64,000 nucleotides of DNA from Paenibacillus aquistagni (GTDB lineage Bacteria > Bacillota > Bacilli > Paenibacillales > Paenibacillaceae). The position numbers and the translations under genes are program-made. The stretch is taken from contig NZ_FXAZ01000002.1 of assembly GCF_900177815.1 (NCBI RefSeq), positions 248,001 to 312,000 on the forward strand. Direction: 5' to 3'. Below the pieces are notes generated by a model, which saw only the letters and a list, made by a program, of their open reading frames with translations, did no database searches and was not told the origin of the DNA. This document shows, piece after piece, positions 1-9,287 of the stretch. The first letter of the stretch is position 1, and every line of letters begins with the position of its first letter.

Positions 1-1076
1 GCAGAGGCAATCTGCTGTCTGACCACAGCAAGCGGAAGATGCGCTCCACTTAACACCATTGTCTCCAAGCGGCTCATCATATCCTGCGCCCCATTGGCAT
101 GCCCTGTGCTTAAGCTCCCATCATGTCCTGTATTCATCGCCTGAAGCATATCCAGCGCTTCCGCTCCACGCACCTCGCCTACGACTATCCGATTCGGCCT
201 CATCCTAAGCGATGCACGAATCAAGTCTCTCATTGGAATCGCCCCTTTGCCTTCGGTATTGGCGTTTCTCGTCTCCAGTGAGACGAGATTGGGCACCGTC
301 ACAATCTGAAGCTCAGCAGCATCCTCAATCGTGATCACTCGCTCATCGGCCGGAATATATTGTGATAATGCATTCAAAAAGGTCGTCTTGCCTGAGCCTG
401 TTCCACCGCTAATAAAAATGTTGTATTTCGCCTTCACAAGCTGCTTAAGCAACATAGCTGCTTCCGCATGCAATGCGCCCCATTGTACCAAGTCCTCCAT
501 TGTCATCGGGCGTTCGGGAAATTTGCGAATGGTCACCGTAGGACCCTTAAGCGCGATCGGTGGCAGGACCACATGCACTCGGGAGCCGTCTGCAAGTCGC
601 GCATCGACAATCGGCGTGGATTCGTTCACCACTCGGTTGACTTGCCCAACGATAGCTTGAATGACATCTTCAAGCTTATCTGCGCTTTCGAATCGAATCT
701 CACTTTGAAGCATGAGTCCCTTCCGTTCAATGAAGATCTCCTCTGGACCATTGATCATAATCTCAGTGACCGCAGGATCATCTACCAGCGGCTGCAGAAC
801 ATCAAGACCGCGAAAGGAGTGGTATACTCGCTTCACTACCTGCCTCATCTCCGAGGCAGACATCATGCTGACCTCGCTAGACGAGAACAAGCACTGCTCA
901 ATCTTGCGTTCAAGCTCTTCATCCGTTATGCTCTGTTCCCACTCCAGCTGTCCTCTTACCTGGTGGCGAATGCGAACACTCAGCTCATGAAGATTGAGGC
1001 GTTCCTGCTGTCCGTCAGCATCCTCTGTATCGTAAAGGGACTCAGCTTGCATCCCCGTACTTCGTATCTTTCTCAT
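1..1076 (-). CDS. cpaF: CpaF/TadA-type pilus assembly ATPase, 3' end cut by window edge
   Basis: Secretion ATPase of the type II/IV family that powers assembly of Flp/Tad pili at the cytoplasmic membrane. About 358 codons are visible. A Walker A motif GGTGSGKTT lies near residue 222, an Asp/Glu box (VITIEDAAEL) follows, and the Walker B-like stretch RIVVGEVRG is near residue 293, with the His-box STGHANG near 320. The frame is open through base 1, so the C-terminus lies outside the window. The start is ATG 1076, preceded by AGGAG and an in-frame TAG. It lies 76 bases downstream of the CpaE-like gene on the same strand, as in Tad loci. The family is certain; the exact pilus type is inferred from the neighbour. 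Confidence 0.9.
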   Translation of the reverse strand, partial: MRKIRSTGMQAESLYDTEDADGQQERLNLHELSVRIRHQVRGQLEWEQSITDEELERKIEQCLFSSSEVSMMSASEMRQVVKRVYHSFRGLDVLQPLVDDPAVTEIMINGPEEIFIERKGLMLQSEIRFESADKLEDVIQAIVGQVNRVVNESTPIVDARLADGSRVHVVLPPIALKGPTVTIRKFPERPMTMEDLVQWGALHAEAAMLLKQLVKAKYNIFISGGTGSGKTTFLNALSQYIPADERVITIEDAAELQIVTVPNLVSLETRNANTEGKGAIPMRDLIRASLRMRPNRIVVGEVRGAEALDMLQAMNTGHDGSLSTGHANGAQDMMSRLETMVLSGAHLPLAVVRQQIAS

Positions 1077-1152
1077 AGTGCGCTACACTCCTGCTCTTCT
1101 TGGCATCATGATAACGGGCAGCAATCTTATCTCCTAAATAAGCTGACATCAC

Positions 1153-2349
1153 TTATCCACGGGAAGGAGTGCCTGTATGCATCCACTGGGCTGTGCTTTG
1201 AATCCATGCTTGAAAGGCTGCTTGGAACACCTCCGAACTCCCCCCTTGATCCATCCGCTGCCGCTGCTTCCACTGCGGTATATACGGGAGATAGGCTTGT
1301 ACACTAGACTCGCGGGTGAAGTTGTTCATCCATGCTCCCATATAGCGATTCACAACAATCTGCATGCGTCCTGCAATACTGCGTCCCTCCGTGTGATTCC
1401 CCCACTTCTTCCAGCAGCGCTCACTTTTGCGAATCTGTGAACAATCATCTGTCAACACCCATATAACTTGATCGCTTACAAGCACAGCTGCCTCAGCGAG
1501 CAGATGATTCGAAGAAGTATCGAGCACGATCAAGTCGTATCGTTCAAGTCCTGAGAGCCAGTTCAAGATGCTGGTGACAGCCTCATGATCCAGTTCATTC
1601 CATTCGCTTCTGCGAATATTGGAATCAAAAGTATCTGCACGAAGCTCTTCCATAGGCAGAATATAAGGATCAGGAGGAATCGCTTCCAAGGTCTCCTTTC
1701 TTGACAGCCAATAAATGAGCTTGGAGAAGCTGCCTTCGTAAGCTTGAGAATCCGCTTGGTGTGCACGTGGCGACTGAGCTTCGTGCCCCCATTCATGAAT
1801 CCAATCCATATTCCAATAAAATGTGCGCAGCCCTCGCTCAGATGCATATTGAACCAGATGTGCTGCAATGGTTGTCTTGCCTGCGCCTCCTCCGCCTGAA
1901 CTTATGGTCCATATGGGGGTGCGGGCGGCGTCCTGCTTGTCCTTCATCGGATCTTCCGAGATCTTTGCGATCGAAAGCCCCAATCCCCACAGCTGCTCAA
2001 ATAGCTTAGACAACGGTTGATACGGCGTAACTCGATACGAAGCCGTGCTCTCCTTCACGCATGCCTCATGCCAGAAACTGCCCGCCTCATCCATCTCAAC
2101 CACCGTGATGGATGTGCCGTCTCCGCCCTCAAAGAGATCTGCGTGAACCTCTTCCTTCCACTCCGGATCAACAATGAGCAGTTGAACATCGGTCTGCAGC
2201 CCTACATAATGTCTTAGCGTGTCCATTTGCGAGAAGACTCTAAGATGTACACGATCTGCATATAAGCTGTGCTTCCAATAATCGCGAATTCGCTCCAGCA
2301 GAGCCTTATCCGGCAATCCGATTACCCAGCATTGCTGCACTTGATGCAT
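1153..2349 (-). CDS. cpaE: CpaE-like MinD/ParA-family ATPase of a Tad pilus locus
   Basis: 398-residue protein with an N-terminal receiver-like region (about 1-130) and a C-terminal P-loop ATPase with a deviant Walker A, SSGGGGAGKTTIAAHL, near residue 152. DLIVLDTSSN near residue 275 resembles the Walker B-type strand of MinD/ParA proteins. CpaE proteins position or regulate Tad pilus assembly. The start ATG 2349 has a good AGGAGG site. It is the first gene of an operon with the CpaF gene downstream; pilin and prepilin peptidase genes would lie beyond the left edge. The assignment rests on domain order and on the neighbour; another ParA-like role is possible. Confidence 0.8.
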   Translation of the reverse strand: MHQVQQCWVIGLPDKALLERIRDYWKHSLYADRVHLRVFSQMDTLRHYVGLQTDVQLLIVDPEWKEEVHADLFEGGDGTSITVVEMDEAGSFWHEACVKESTASYRVTPYQPLSKLFEQLWGLGLSIAKISEDPMKDKQDAARTPIWTISSGGGGAGKTTIAAHLVQYASERGLRTFYWNMDWIHEWGHEAQSPRAHQADSQAYEGSFSKLIYWLSRKETLEAIPPDPYILPMEELRADTFDSNIRRSEWNELDHEAVTSILNWLSGLERYDLIVLDTSSNHLLAEAAVLVSDQVIWVLTDDCSQIRKSERCWKKWGNHTEGRSIAGRMQIVVNRYMGAWMNNFTRESSVQAYLPYIPQWKQRQRMDQGGSSEVFQAAFQAWIQSTAQWMHTGTPSRG

Positions 2350-2387
2350 GATAAACTGACCTCCTAAATGGGATATAAACGCAAAAA

Positions 2388-2430
2388 ACCGTCACAAGAG
2401 ACTATGACCATGCATAGTCCTCGTGACGGT
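2388..2430 (-). terminator. terminator-like hairpin in the leader of cpaE
   Basis: On the minus strand ACCGTCAC...GTGACGGT pairs, with an inner stem GACTATG/CATAGTC, followed directly by TTTTTT (2387-2382). It lies downstream of a likely promoter and 38 bases before the cpaE start, so it would act as an attenuator rather than as the end of an upstream gene; the next gene upstream is divergent. Confidence 0.6.
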
Positions 2431-2463
2431 GCTTCCGTACGATAACTGTATTGATTTGTAAGT

Positions 2464-2492
2464 AATATATCATAATATTTCCAGCCTAGCAA
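2464..2492 (-). promoter_or_regulatory. putative promoter of the cpaE-cpaF operon
   Basis: Minus-strand -35 TTGCTA (2492-2487), 17-base spacer, -10 TATATT (2469-2464). Transcription would start near 2457 and run into the leader hairpin at 2430-2388. Predicted by eye only. Confidence 0.4.
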
Positions 2493-2577
2493 TACATCCA
2501 TACAATTGTATCTACGAATACTTGCGAATCGTTTGGATTCTTGCCATACTTTAGTATTGGAAGGAGAGAAACACGTA

Positions 2578-3450
2578 ATGCGTACAACCAAGAAACCACT
2601 CCGTACATACCAGCAGCGCATAGGTCATTGGGTCATCTATGGACTGTGTGGAATTGTTATGCTCGCCGTCTTATCCGGGTGCAGTTCTTCGAATGAATTT
2701 AAAACCGTCGAAGACAGCTTCGTTAGGGACATCCTATTGAAATATCCTGATTTAAAAGACAAACCATATGAAGTTTCGACCGTAAAACGCGTTGTAGATG
2801 GAGACACGTTCGTTGCAGCGAATGATGAGAAGGTCCGCTTAATCGGCGTTAACACGCCTGAGGTTCATGGCAAAGTCCAATACTATGGCCAAGAAGCGAG
2901 CCAATTCGCCAAGGACAAGCTGACCGGCAAGAAAGTATATTTGTTTCAGGATACAGGCAGCACGGATCGATACGGCAGATGGCTGCGATATGTCTTTATC
3001 GATCAAGACCCGCAAATGTTCAACGATACATTAGTGATCGAGGGCTATGCGAATACAATGACGATCGCTCCGAATGTAATGTATGCCGATCACTTTGTTA
3101 AGCTTGAGCGTGAAGCACGGGAAAAGGGAATCGGCCTATGGGGAAAAGAGCAGCAAGCCTCTGGCAGCAGCTCCTCCTCCAATAACATACATAACGAGGA
3201 ATCCATCCCCGCTTCTTCAAAAGAGGATTCGGCAAGCCCGTCCTCAGACAAAGAAAGCAGCAAGGCAGCAAACAAGAACACAGCATCCGGAGGATGCAAG
3301 AAACCTGATATTAAAGGCAATATCAACGCTAAAAAGGAAAAAATCTATCATGTGCCGGGCGGCGCTTACTATGAACAAACCAAGGCAGAGGAAATGTTCT
3401 GCACGGAAGATGATGCCAAGCATGCAGGCTATCGGTCATCTGCAAGATAA
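2578..3450 (+). CDS. thermonuclease-family lipoprotein with C-terminal sunset-type domain
   Basis: Secreted, membrane-anchored staphylococcal-nuclease-like (TNase) protein of 290 residues. A signal peptide ends in the lipobox LSGC near residue 36. The TNase domain follows (about 60-190), with the family motifs VVDGDTF, VRLIGVNTPE and DRYGRWL that carry the catalytic Arg and Glu and the calcium-binding Asp. A Ser/Lys-rich linker leads to a C-terminal module with paired Cys, the motifs IKGNIN and KIYHVPGG, as seen in 'sunset' domains attached to nucleases. ATG 2578 is chosen because AAGGAG precedes it; an upstream GTG/ATG frame from 2506 has no site. A -35 TTGCGA/-10 CATACT pair lies at 2522-2550. 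Likely role: degradation of extracellular nucleic acids. Confidence 0.88.
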   Translation: MRTTKKPLRTYQQRIGHWVIYGLCGIVMLAVLSGCSSSNEFKTVEDSFVRDILLKYPDLKDKPYEVSTVKRVVDGDTFVAANDEKVRLIGVNTPEVHGKVQYYGQEASQFAKDKLTGKKVYLFQDTGSTDRYGRWLRYVFIDQDPQMFNDTLVIEGYANTMTIAPNVMYADHFVKLEREAREKGIGLWGKEQQASGSSSSSNNIHNEESIPASSKEDSASPSSDKESSKAANKNTASGGCKKPDIKGNINAKKEKIYHVPGGAYYEQTKAEEMFCTEDDAKHAGYRSSAR

Positions 3451-3481
3451 ATAGCAATCGTAAAGCAGCACAACTAGTAAA

Positions 3482-3540
3482 AACAGACCTTATCATCCGA
3501 CGTACGCCTGTACCGTTGAATGAAGAAGGTCTGTTTTCCT
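3482..3540. terminator. bidirectional terminator
   Basis: AACAGACCTT (3482-3491) pairs with AAGGTCTGTT (3526-3535), and T-rich tracts follow on both strands. It sits between the convergent thermonuclease and ABC-permease genes. Confidence 0.75.
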
Positions 3541-3557
3541 TTTGCTATCCCCTTATG

Positions 3558-5486
3558 TTAGCGCACCGCTTGTCTAAGATGACTCATATAACGCCAACGA
3601 ATAAGCAGGAAGTATAGAATCTGAGCAACCGTAAAACCTGCGAGCACCTTGAAGGTCTGGCCTGCTATGGACAAATTCATCAGGCTCTGCAGAGCTGTAA
3701 AAGCAAATATGCTGTGAATGATGGCAACCACGATCGGTACAAAGAATAACAGCAAGAGCTGTGACGTAGCGATGCGGCTAAGCTCCGAATCCTTCAAGCC
3801 AATCTTGCCGATTGCACGATAGTGCTCCTTGTCCTGCTCTAAATCTGTGTACAGGCGGAAGTACAGGAAGCTGCCTGCTGCGATGAAGAATACGGCACCA
3901 ACCAATAGTGCGGAGAACAGCATGATGCTGTACATCTGTTTCATCTCAGCATTATTCCCTGCTAGGGAGGAAAAGTCAAATTGCGGCTCTTTCGCCTTGT
4001 CACGATTCGAATAGTAGGCTTCTCGCGCTTCCATTAGCGCCTTATCCACATCGGAGCCAATGTCCTTGGTATCCTCCCAATCCTCCATCTGGAAGCCCGA
4101 AAGGGTCCATGCATCCGCTTGGCTTGCGATCTTCGCGTACATCTCATCTGAGACTACTATACCGTTGTACATCATTCCCTGTGTAAATACAGGGCCGTCT
4201 GTACGCCCATGTGCGGATACCGTTACGCCGCTCTTCTCAAGCGTAATGGTCTTGTTCGCATTATCTAAGTATTGGCTTTGAGCAATGTTGTCTGGCAGAA
4301 GCTTCGCTTCCTCGCCTTGCAGCTCCAGCGTATCCATCTTCAGCAGCTGCGCGATCTTATTGAATTCCGACTCGCTTACAATGCGAACCTTGCTGCCAGA
4401 CTGCTTGCTTTGATCCACTAAGAATGGGGTCAAAGTCTTGGTGTAGCTGATATTCTTCTCTTTGAATTGAGCTTCAATGCTCTGCAGCTGCTTCAGCGCC
4501 TCCGGATTCTCATCTAGTGCAGAATAACTGATTGGAAACGGCATATTGAGCTCCATTTCTTTATCCATCACGCCAAAAGAAGCCAGCGTCCCCACTGCAC
4601 AAAAGGCCACAGTCGATACGATACATACCATAAAGAACATGCGGGCATTGTCCTTCATCCGATAAGCCAGATCCGATATCGTAATAATATTTGTCCTACG
4701 CAAGAAGAAATGGTCATTGCGCTTCAACAAATTAATAATGAACACACTAAGCTGAGAGAACAAGAAGTATGTCCCGATAATCGTCATCATAATGACAGGG
4801 ATCATGAGCATTCCAATCGTGGCTGCAGTGGCTGTTGCAGCTAAGGTATAACCTCCGCCAAGCAACAAGGCTGAGAGCAAAGACAGCCATATGGAAGCCT
4901 TTGGCTCTTTTTTAGGCTTATTTGTTCCTTGCAGCAGCTGAATGACCTTGCTCTTATTCACCATAAATTGTGTCATCAATGAGATGACGATAAACAAAAT
5001 GGAGAAGGAAACAACCGTTAATATTACTGCCCTAGGCGCAATATAATACGGCAGCTGCACATCCATCATGTTGCCGCCAACGAGAAGTCCAAGCTTGGCA
5101 AACAGCAAACCTGCGCCTACTCCTGCCAAGATCGAAGCGAAGCCGATCAGCAGATTCTCCAAAAAGATCAATCGATTCAACTGACGATGAGACATCCCTT
5201 GAATAATTAATACTCCGAATTCATGCTGGCGCGTCTTGAGAAACGCACTTACGGAATACAAGATAAAGAAAAAGGAGAATACATATACGATCCACTGAGC
5301 AGAATTCATCGCGGTAACGGCTACTTGGTGGATAAGTCCGCCCTTCATGTCGGGATGATAAGCAATAATTGAATATACGAAAAAGATCATAACGGAAAAG
5401 GCACTGCTTAAAAAGTAGGCCGCATACGTCCGTTTGTTGCGAAACACATTGTTAAAAGCTAATTGACGAAAGCTCAACGCTGACAC
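3558..5486 (-). CDS. Bce-type ABC transporter permease (FtsX domains)
   Basis: 642-residue permease with FtsX-like domains. Hydrophobic segments cluster in residues 15-300 and 530-640, split by a large hydrophilic region (about 320-520) that should face outside, the hallmark of BceB/BraE-type permeases. These transporters protect against cell-wall-active peptides such as bacitracin by acting on lipid II cycle intermediates. The cognate ATPase gene lies 20 bases upstream on the same strand. Unlike most Bce systems there is no adjacent sensor kinase/regulator pair. The family is clear; the substrate is not known. Confidence 0.88.
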   Translation of the reverse strand: MSALSFRQLAFNNVFRNKRTYAAYFLSSAFSVMIFFVYSIIAYHPDMKGGLIHQVAVTAMNSAQWIVYVFSFFFILYSVSAFLKTRQHEFGVLIIQGMSHRQLNRLIFLENLLIGFASILAGVGAGLLFAKLGLLVGGNMMDVQLPYYIAPRAVILTVVSFSILFIVISLMTQFMVNKSKVIQLLQGTNKPKKEPKASIWLSLLSALLLGGGYTLAATATAATIGMLMIPVIMMTIIGTYFLFSQLSVFIINLLKRNDHFFLRRTNIITISDLAYRMKDNARMFFMVCIVSTVAFCAVGTLASFGVMDKEMELNMPFPISYSALDENPEALKQLQSIEAQFKEKNISYTKTLTPFLVDQSKQSGSKVRIVSESEFNKIAQLLKMDTLELQGEEAKLLPDNIAQSQYLDNANKTITLEKSGVTVSAHGRTDGPVFTQGMMYNGIVVSDEMYAKIASQADAWTLSGFQMEDWEDTKDIGSDVDKALMEAREAYYSNRDKAKEPQFDFSSLAGNNAEMKQMYSIMLFSALLVGAVFFIAAGSFLYFRLYTDLEQDKEHYRAIGKIGLKDSELSRIATSQLLLLFFVPIVVAIIHSIFAFTALQSLMNLSIAGQTFKVLAGFTVAQILYFLLIRWRYMSHLRQAVR

Positions 5487-5506
5487 CTCCTATCCGCTGT
5501 TGTTGA

Positions 5507-6277
5507 TTATACTCTTCCTGGACTGAATTCACTTTGATCGCCGCCCATAATCGCAAGCACTTCCATGATCTGCTGGAAGAAGACCTGACGATTCGAAGTT
5601 GGGCGAATTTCTTTATACATGACACCGTCTTTAATAAAAATAACCCGGCTGCAGTAGCTCGCTGCAAAGGCATCGTGCGTAACCATCATCATCGTCGCAC
5701 CATCATTGCGATTGATGTCCTCAAGGGTCTCCATTACATCTCTCGATGCCTTTGAATCCAGATTTCCGGTAGGCTCGTCTGCTAATACGAGCTTCGGACG
5801 ATGAATAATCGCTCTTGCAATCGCTACGCGCTGCATTTGCCCGCCTGAGATCTCATAGGTGCGCTTCTTCATAATGCCGCTGATGCCAAGCCGCTCCGCC
5901 AATTCATTGGCGTCACGCTTCATCTTCTTTACACTCACACCTTCAAGTGTAAGGGGCAGCATTATATTTTCCTCAACAGTCAAGGTATGAAGCAAATTGA
6001 AACTTTGAAAGACGAACCCAAGCTCGCGTCTGCGGAAGGAAGCAAGCTTCTCTTTTTTCAAGAGATGCGGATTAATGCCATTAATAAATACCTCTCCTGA
6101 GGTAGGGTTATCAATCGTTGCTACCGTATTTAGAAAGGTCGTCTTCCCGCTCCCAGACGGACCCATTATGCCTATAAACTCGCCTTGCTCAACTGTAAGA
6201 TCGATTCCCTTCAACACTGGCGTCGCCACTTTTCCCTCATAGGTCTTTACGACATGACGAACATTAAGCATTTCCAT
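5507..6277 (-). CDS. Bce-type ABC transporter ATP-binding protein
   Basis: 256-residue ABC ATPase, partner of the downstream FtsX-type permease. Walker A GPSGSGKTT is near residue 45, the signature is ISGGQMQRVAIARA (Ile in place of the usual Leu), and Walker B is LVLADEPTGNLD. Start ATG 6277 is preferred: GAGGGAG lies 8 bases upstream, whereas the longer frame to 6328 has no site. The LolD/MacB/BceA subgroup follows from the signature and from the permease partner. Regulation is probably by a two-component system elsewhere in the genome, since none is encoded here. Confidence 0.9.
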   Translation of the reverse strand: MEMLNVRHVVKTYEGKVATPVLKGIDLTVEQGEFIGIMGPSGSGKTTFLNTVATIDNPTSGEVFINGINPHLLKKEKLASFRRRELGFVFQSFNLLHTLTVEENIMLPLTLEGVSVKKMKRDANELAERLGISGIMKKRTYEISGGQMQRVAIARAIIHRPKLVLADEPTGNLDSKASRDVMETLEDINRNDGATMMMVTHDAFAASYCSRVIFIKDGVMYKEIRPTSNRQVFFQQIMEVLAIMGGDQSEFSPGRV

Positions 6278-6406
6278 GCTTGATTCCACTCCCTCGTGTT
6301 CTTTTGTTGAGTTTATTATAGAAGACAAGACTGCGGGGATCGTTGGATTAAGCTTTCAGCTACCTTTCATTATTGTCAGGGAAGCTCTCGTGAGCGAATG
6401 CTGCAT

Positions 6407-6449
6407 GCAAAAGAGGCCTGCTCTCCAGCATATTGCTGGAAAGCAGGCC
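6407..6449 (-). terminator. terminator of the chemoreceptor gene
   Basis: GGCCTGCT...AGCAGGCC (6415-6449) encloses an inner CCAGCA/TGCTGG stem; on the minus strand it is followed by TCTTTT. It lies about 105 bases after the chemoreceptor stop codon. Confidence 0.65.
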
Positions 6450-6555
6450 ATGATGATCGCTATCAGGTCGATGAACGCATATGAGATCCCCGAACCTAGA
6501 CTCGCATTTATTGACTGACTAGACAAGCATGATTCGCTTTATGCGATTCATTCAA

Positions 6556-8661
6556 CTATACTTTGAACTTTGTCAAGGAAGCCTTGAGGCTTGAAGATAC
6601 TTCTTCTAGCTGCTGAGACAGCTCGACAAGATGGCTTGAGATATTCAGCTGCTCTCCGCTCAAGGAAGCCACTTCCTCGGAAGTTGCCGAAGCTTCCTCT
6701 GCTACGGCACTAACGTTGCTCATCGCTTCGATCAAGGAAGTCTGTGCTTCATTCAAGCGCTGGATGTTGCTTGTTACATGATCCAGATTGCTGACCATGC
6801 CTTCCATCTTATTTTGCACCTGTGTAAAGATCTGGTCGGTATCACGAACCGCATCGGTCTGCTGCTCAAAGATCGGGAAGGCTGATGACAAGGCTTCGAC
6901 CGTCTCGTGAATTTCCTTTTCAATCTGGTCGGTAATCGAAGCCACAGTATCCAATGAAGTATGCGTCTCATCTGCAAGCTTGCGAATCTCATCGGCTACG
7001 ACCATGAAGCCTTTGCCTGCAGCGCCGGCTCTTGCAGCTTCAATCGTAGCATTAAGAGACAGGATATTCGTCTGCTTGGACATATTATTCAAGACGACGA
7101 TAATCTGACGAATGGACTTCGTGCTGCCGCCAAGCTCATTGACCTTGTGAGCAAGCGAACGCATCATCTCTTCCGTAGTACCAGTGCGCTGCATGAGAGC
7201 TCCCATATTGGATACCCCGTTGTTGCTTGCGCTCTCCACCTCTTGAACGGATTGCTCCATTCCGGTATTGGCTTCAACTACACTCTTCATTTGGTTGGCC
7301 ATATTATATGTCAGATCATGTCCGCGTTCTGCTTCTACCGCAAGACTGGTTGCGCCTTTGGCGATCTCCTCCGTAGCAACGGCAATCTCCCGCGCGGATA
7401 CCGCGGTGCTTCTTGAGGCCTCAGACAAGGCTTCCGCTGTAGCAAGCACTGCGCTTGCATTCGATTCTGTCTGCTTCACAAGTCCTGTGATCTGCTCCAT
7501 CATCGTATTGAACGCCTTCGACAACGTACCTATCTCATCCTCTGAGTTTGTCTTGGCCCGTACAGCGAGATTGCCTTGTGCGCCTTCATTCATAAGCTCG
7601 CGCAAGGAATGAAGCGGCTTCGAGATCATACGCATCACGAACCAGCCAATGACAAGCGCAATCAGCGTTGCCGCCAAGACACAAATCAAGGTAACGACTA
7701 GAATCTTATTCGCATCTTTAACCAGCTCTTTTACCGGAATTTCGCCAATCAGCAGCCATCCATTTGTCTTGATCTGGTGGTATACCGTAAGCATCTGCTC
7801 GCCATCCGAATTTCGGACGAAGGAGCTGCCTGTCCATTCCTTCGCCTTCTCATCCTTCTGTGGAACCATCCACTCTGGAGCAGGCTGTGTATATTCCGCT
7901 TCATCAGCAGCATACATAATTCGCCCTTCAGGGTTAATGACGCGAAGCTCAGATCCCTCGCCCAATTCAAGGCTTTGAAGCGACTCCGAGAGCGCATTCA
8001 AACTAATCTCCATGATGATGACATAATCCGCTTTACCTGTTCCTGAATCCCGCATTTCTCTTGCAAGACCGAAGGTCGGCTGCTTCAAATCTGCCAGGCC
8101 TGAAGGCATCGTCTCAAGCCATACCACGGCACCATTCGCATCAACCACCTTCTGGAACCAGTCATGCTTCACAATATCCTCTGTCTTGATCTGATATCCA
8201 TTGGAGTTATAAGTCAAGCGCTTTCCATCCAATGGAACAAGGTAGATCTCTTGCAATAAATCATTGCTGATCGTGTAATTTTGCAAGGAAGACTTAATGT
8301 TGTTCTGATTCTCAATCATTGCATACGTATAGTCTTCCATCTTCATGCCTTTTTTCAAATACTCCACGAGATTCGGATCAAACATAACCTGCATGCTCAT
8401 CGTCAGATACTGACTCACTCGCATGTTTATTTTCTCCGCTCCCTGAATCATCGTCTGATAGCTTGCCTCAGATACTTTGCTCTCAATAGCCTGCTTCGAG
8501 ACCGTGTATGAGATAATGCCTACAGTAACAACAAAAACAAGAATACTTACCACAAAGATAATGAATAGCTTAGCACCAATTGACTTAAAGGGATGCTTCA
8601 TTAGGTCCCAATTCATACGTGCCTTCCAAGATGATGATTTCTGTTGGAAAACATTCTTCAT
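6556..8661 (-). CDS. methyl-accepting chemotaxis protein
   Basis: 701-residue transmembrane chemoreceptor. A first membrane segment (about 28-55) is followed by an extracellular dCache-like sensor (about 60-320), a second membrane segment (about 322-345), a HAMP domain and a long cytoplasmic signalling domain. The conserved hairpin tip reads as [15 protein letters not shown] and [14 protein letters not shown], the CheA/CheW contact region. Start ATG 8661 is favoured because AAGGAG has proper spacing to it; the ATG at 8670 abuts that site. It is a single gene with its own terminator. The ligand cannot be predicted. Confidence 0.95.
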   Translation of the reverse strand: MKNVFQQKSSSWKARMNWDLMKHPFKSIGAKLFIIFVVSILVFVVTVGIISYTVSKQAIESKVSEASYQTMIQGAEKINMRVSQYLTMSMQVMFDPNLVEYLKKGMKMEDYTYAMIENQNNIKSSLQNYTISNDLLQEIYLVPLDGKRLTYNSNGYQIKTEDIVKHDWFQKVVDANGAVVWLETMPSGLADLKQPTFGLAREMRDSGTGKADYVIIMEISLNALSESLQSLELGEGSELRVINPEGRIMYAADEAEYTQPAPEWMVPQKDEKAKEWTGSSFVRNSDGEQMLTVYHQIKTNGWLLIGEIPVKELVKDANKILVVTLICVLAATLIALVIGWFVMRMISKPLHSLRELMNEGAQGNLAVRAKTNSEDEIGTLSKAFNTMMEQITGLVKQTESNASAVLATAEALSEASRSTAVSAREIAVATEEIAKGATSLAVEAERGHDLTYNMANQMKSVVEANTGMEQSVQEVESASNNGVSNMGALMQRTGTTEEMMRSLAHKVNELGGSTKSIRQIIVVLNNMSKQTNILSLNATIEAARAGAAGKGFMVVADEIRKLADETHTSLDTVASITDQIEKEIHETVEALSSAFPIFEQQTDAVRDTDQIFTQVQNKMEGMVSNLDHVTSNIQRLNEAQTSLIEAMSNVSAVAEEASATSEEVASLSGEQLNISSHLVELSQQLEEVSSSLKASLTKFKV

Positions 8662-8781
8662 TCGGGTCATCTCCTTTTCTCCCGGAACTTTCTATGTATA
8701 TTGATATTGCTTATTCCACTTGCTTGCTTGAAATATTCTACTTGCTGTGCAGGCGATCTCCATACACAATAGCGATGCTAG

Positions 8782-9093
8782 CTACTCTTGCTGCCCTTCC
8801 GTCATTTCCCGGTCAAAAGCTTCGACCACATCCAAAGACGCAATCTCGACCTCTCGATAAAATTGAAAATCGGGATGCTCTTCCATCAGCTTGTCGCGGC
8901 AAATGTTCCTAAGGGCCGATTCATTAAGGGGCTCGTCCGAGCCTATGACCAACTGATCCACTCTCTCCTTCTCTGAATAATCAAAATCAACGGTACGAGA
9001 AGTCACATCCACAATGTGTAAATATCGTCCCGGATGGTAGCCTACATGCTTAAATAGCTTATGTATAGGTGTATAGTTGTAGCTCAATCCCAT
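8782..9093 (-). CDS. hypothetical protein, 103 residues
   Basis: Small soluble acidic protein that I do not recognise. It has no signal peptide, membrane segment or obvious catalytic motif. The start ATG 9093 follows AGGAGTGA, and codon use matches the neighbours, so it is probably a real gene. It stands alone between the chemoreceptor and the antiporter genes, transcribed in the same direction. Confidence 0.65.
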   Translation of the reverse strand: MGLSYNYTPIHKLFKHVGYHPGRYLHIVDVTSRTVDFDYSEKERVDQLVIGSDEPLNESALRNICRDKLMEEHPDFQFYREVEIASLDVVEAFDREMTEGQQE

Positions 9094-9204
9094 TCACTCC
9101 TGTTCTTCAAATCCACCATATATACATAATATCGGTCAAATGACCTAGTTTCAAAAGATTTTTTCCAATTTTTTTTGGATTTTCTTAACCATTCCTTTAT
9201 AAAA

Positions 9205-9239
9205 AACAAAAAAAGACACAACCTTACATTCATTGTGCC
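9205..9239 (-). terminator. terminator after the antiporter gene
   Basis: Minus-strand GGCACAA...TTGTGTC (one G-T pair) followed by a run of T (complement of 9214-9205), 49 bases after the antiporter stop. Confidence 0.6.
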
Positions 9240-9287
9240 TATCTGTAACCCCTATTTCAATTTCCCTGTGCTTCCTTGTTTTTGAAG

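Noticed and set aside
1042-1150. Minus-strand frame of 36 codons between cpaE and cpaF
   Set aside because: It overlaps the cpaF start in another frame and has no good ribosome site; probably chance.
468-1307. Plus-strand open frame of 279 codons
   Set aside because: It lies antisense to cpaF and cpaE, whose motifs (Walker A, His box) are unmistakable on the minus strand.
2364-2621. Minus-strand frame of 85 codons across the cpaE leader
   Set aside because: It spans the divergent promoter region and start of the thermonuclease gene, and has no ribosome site.
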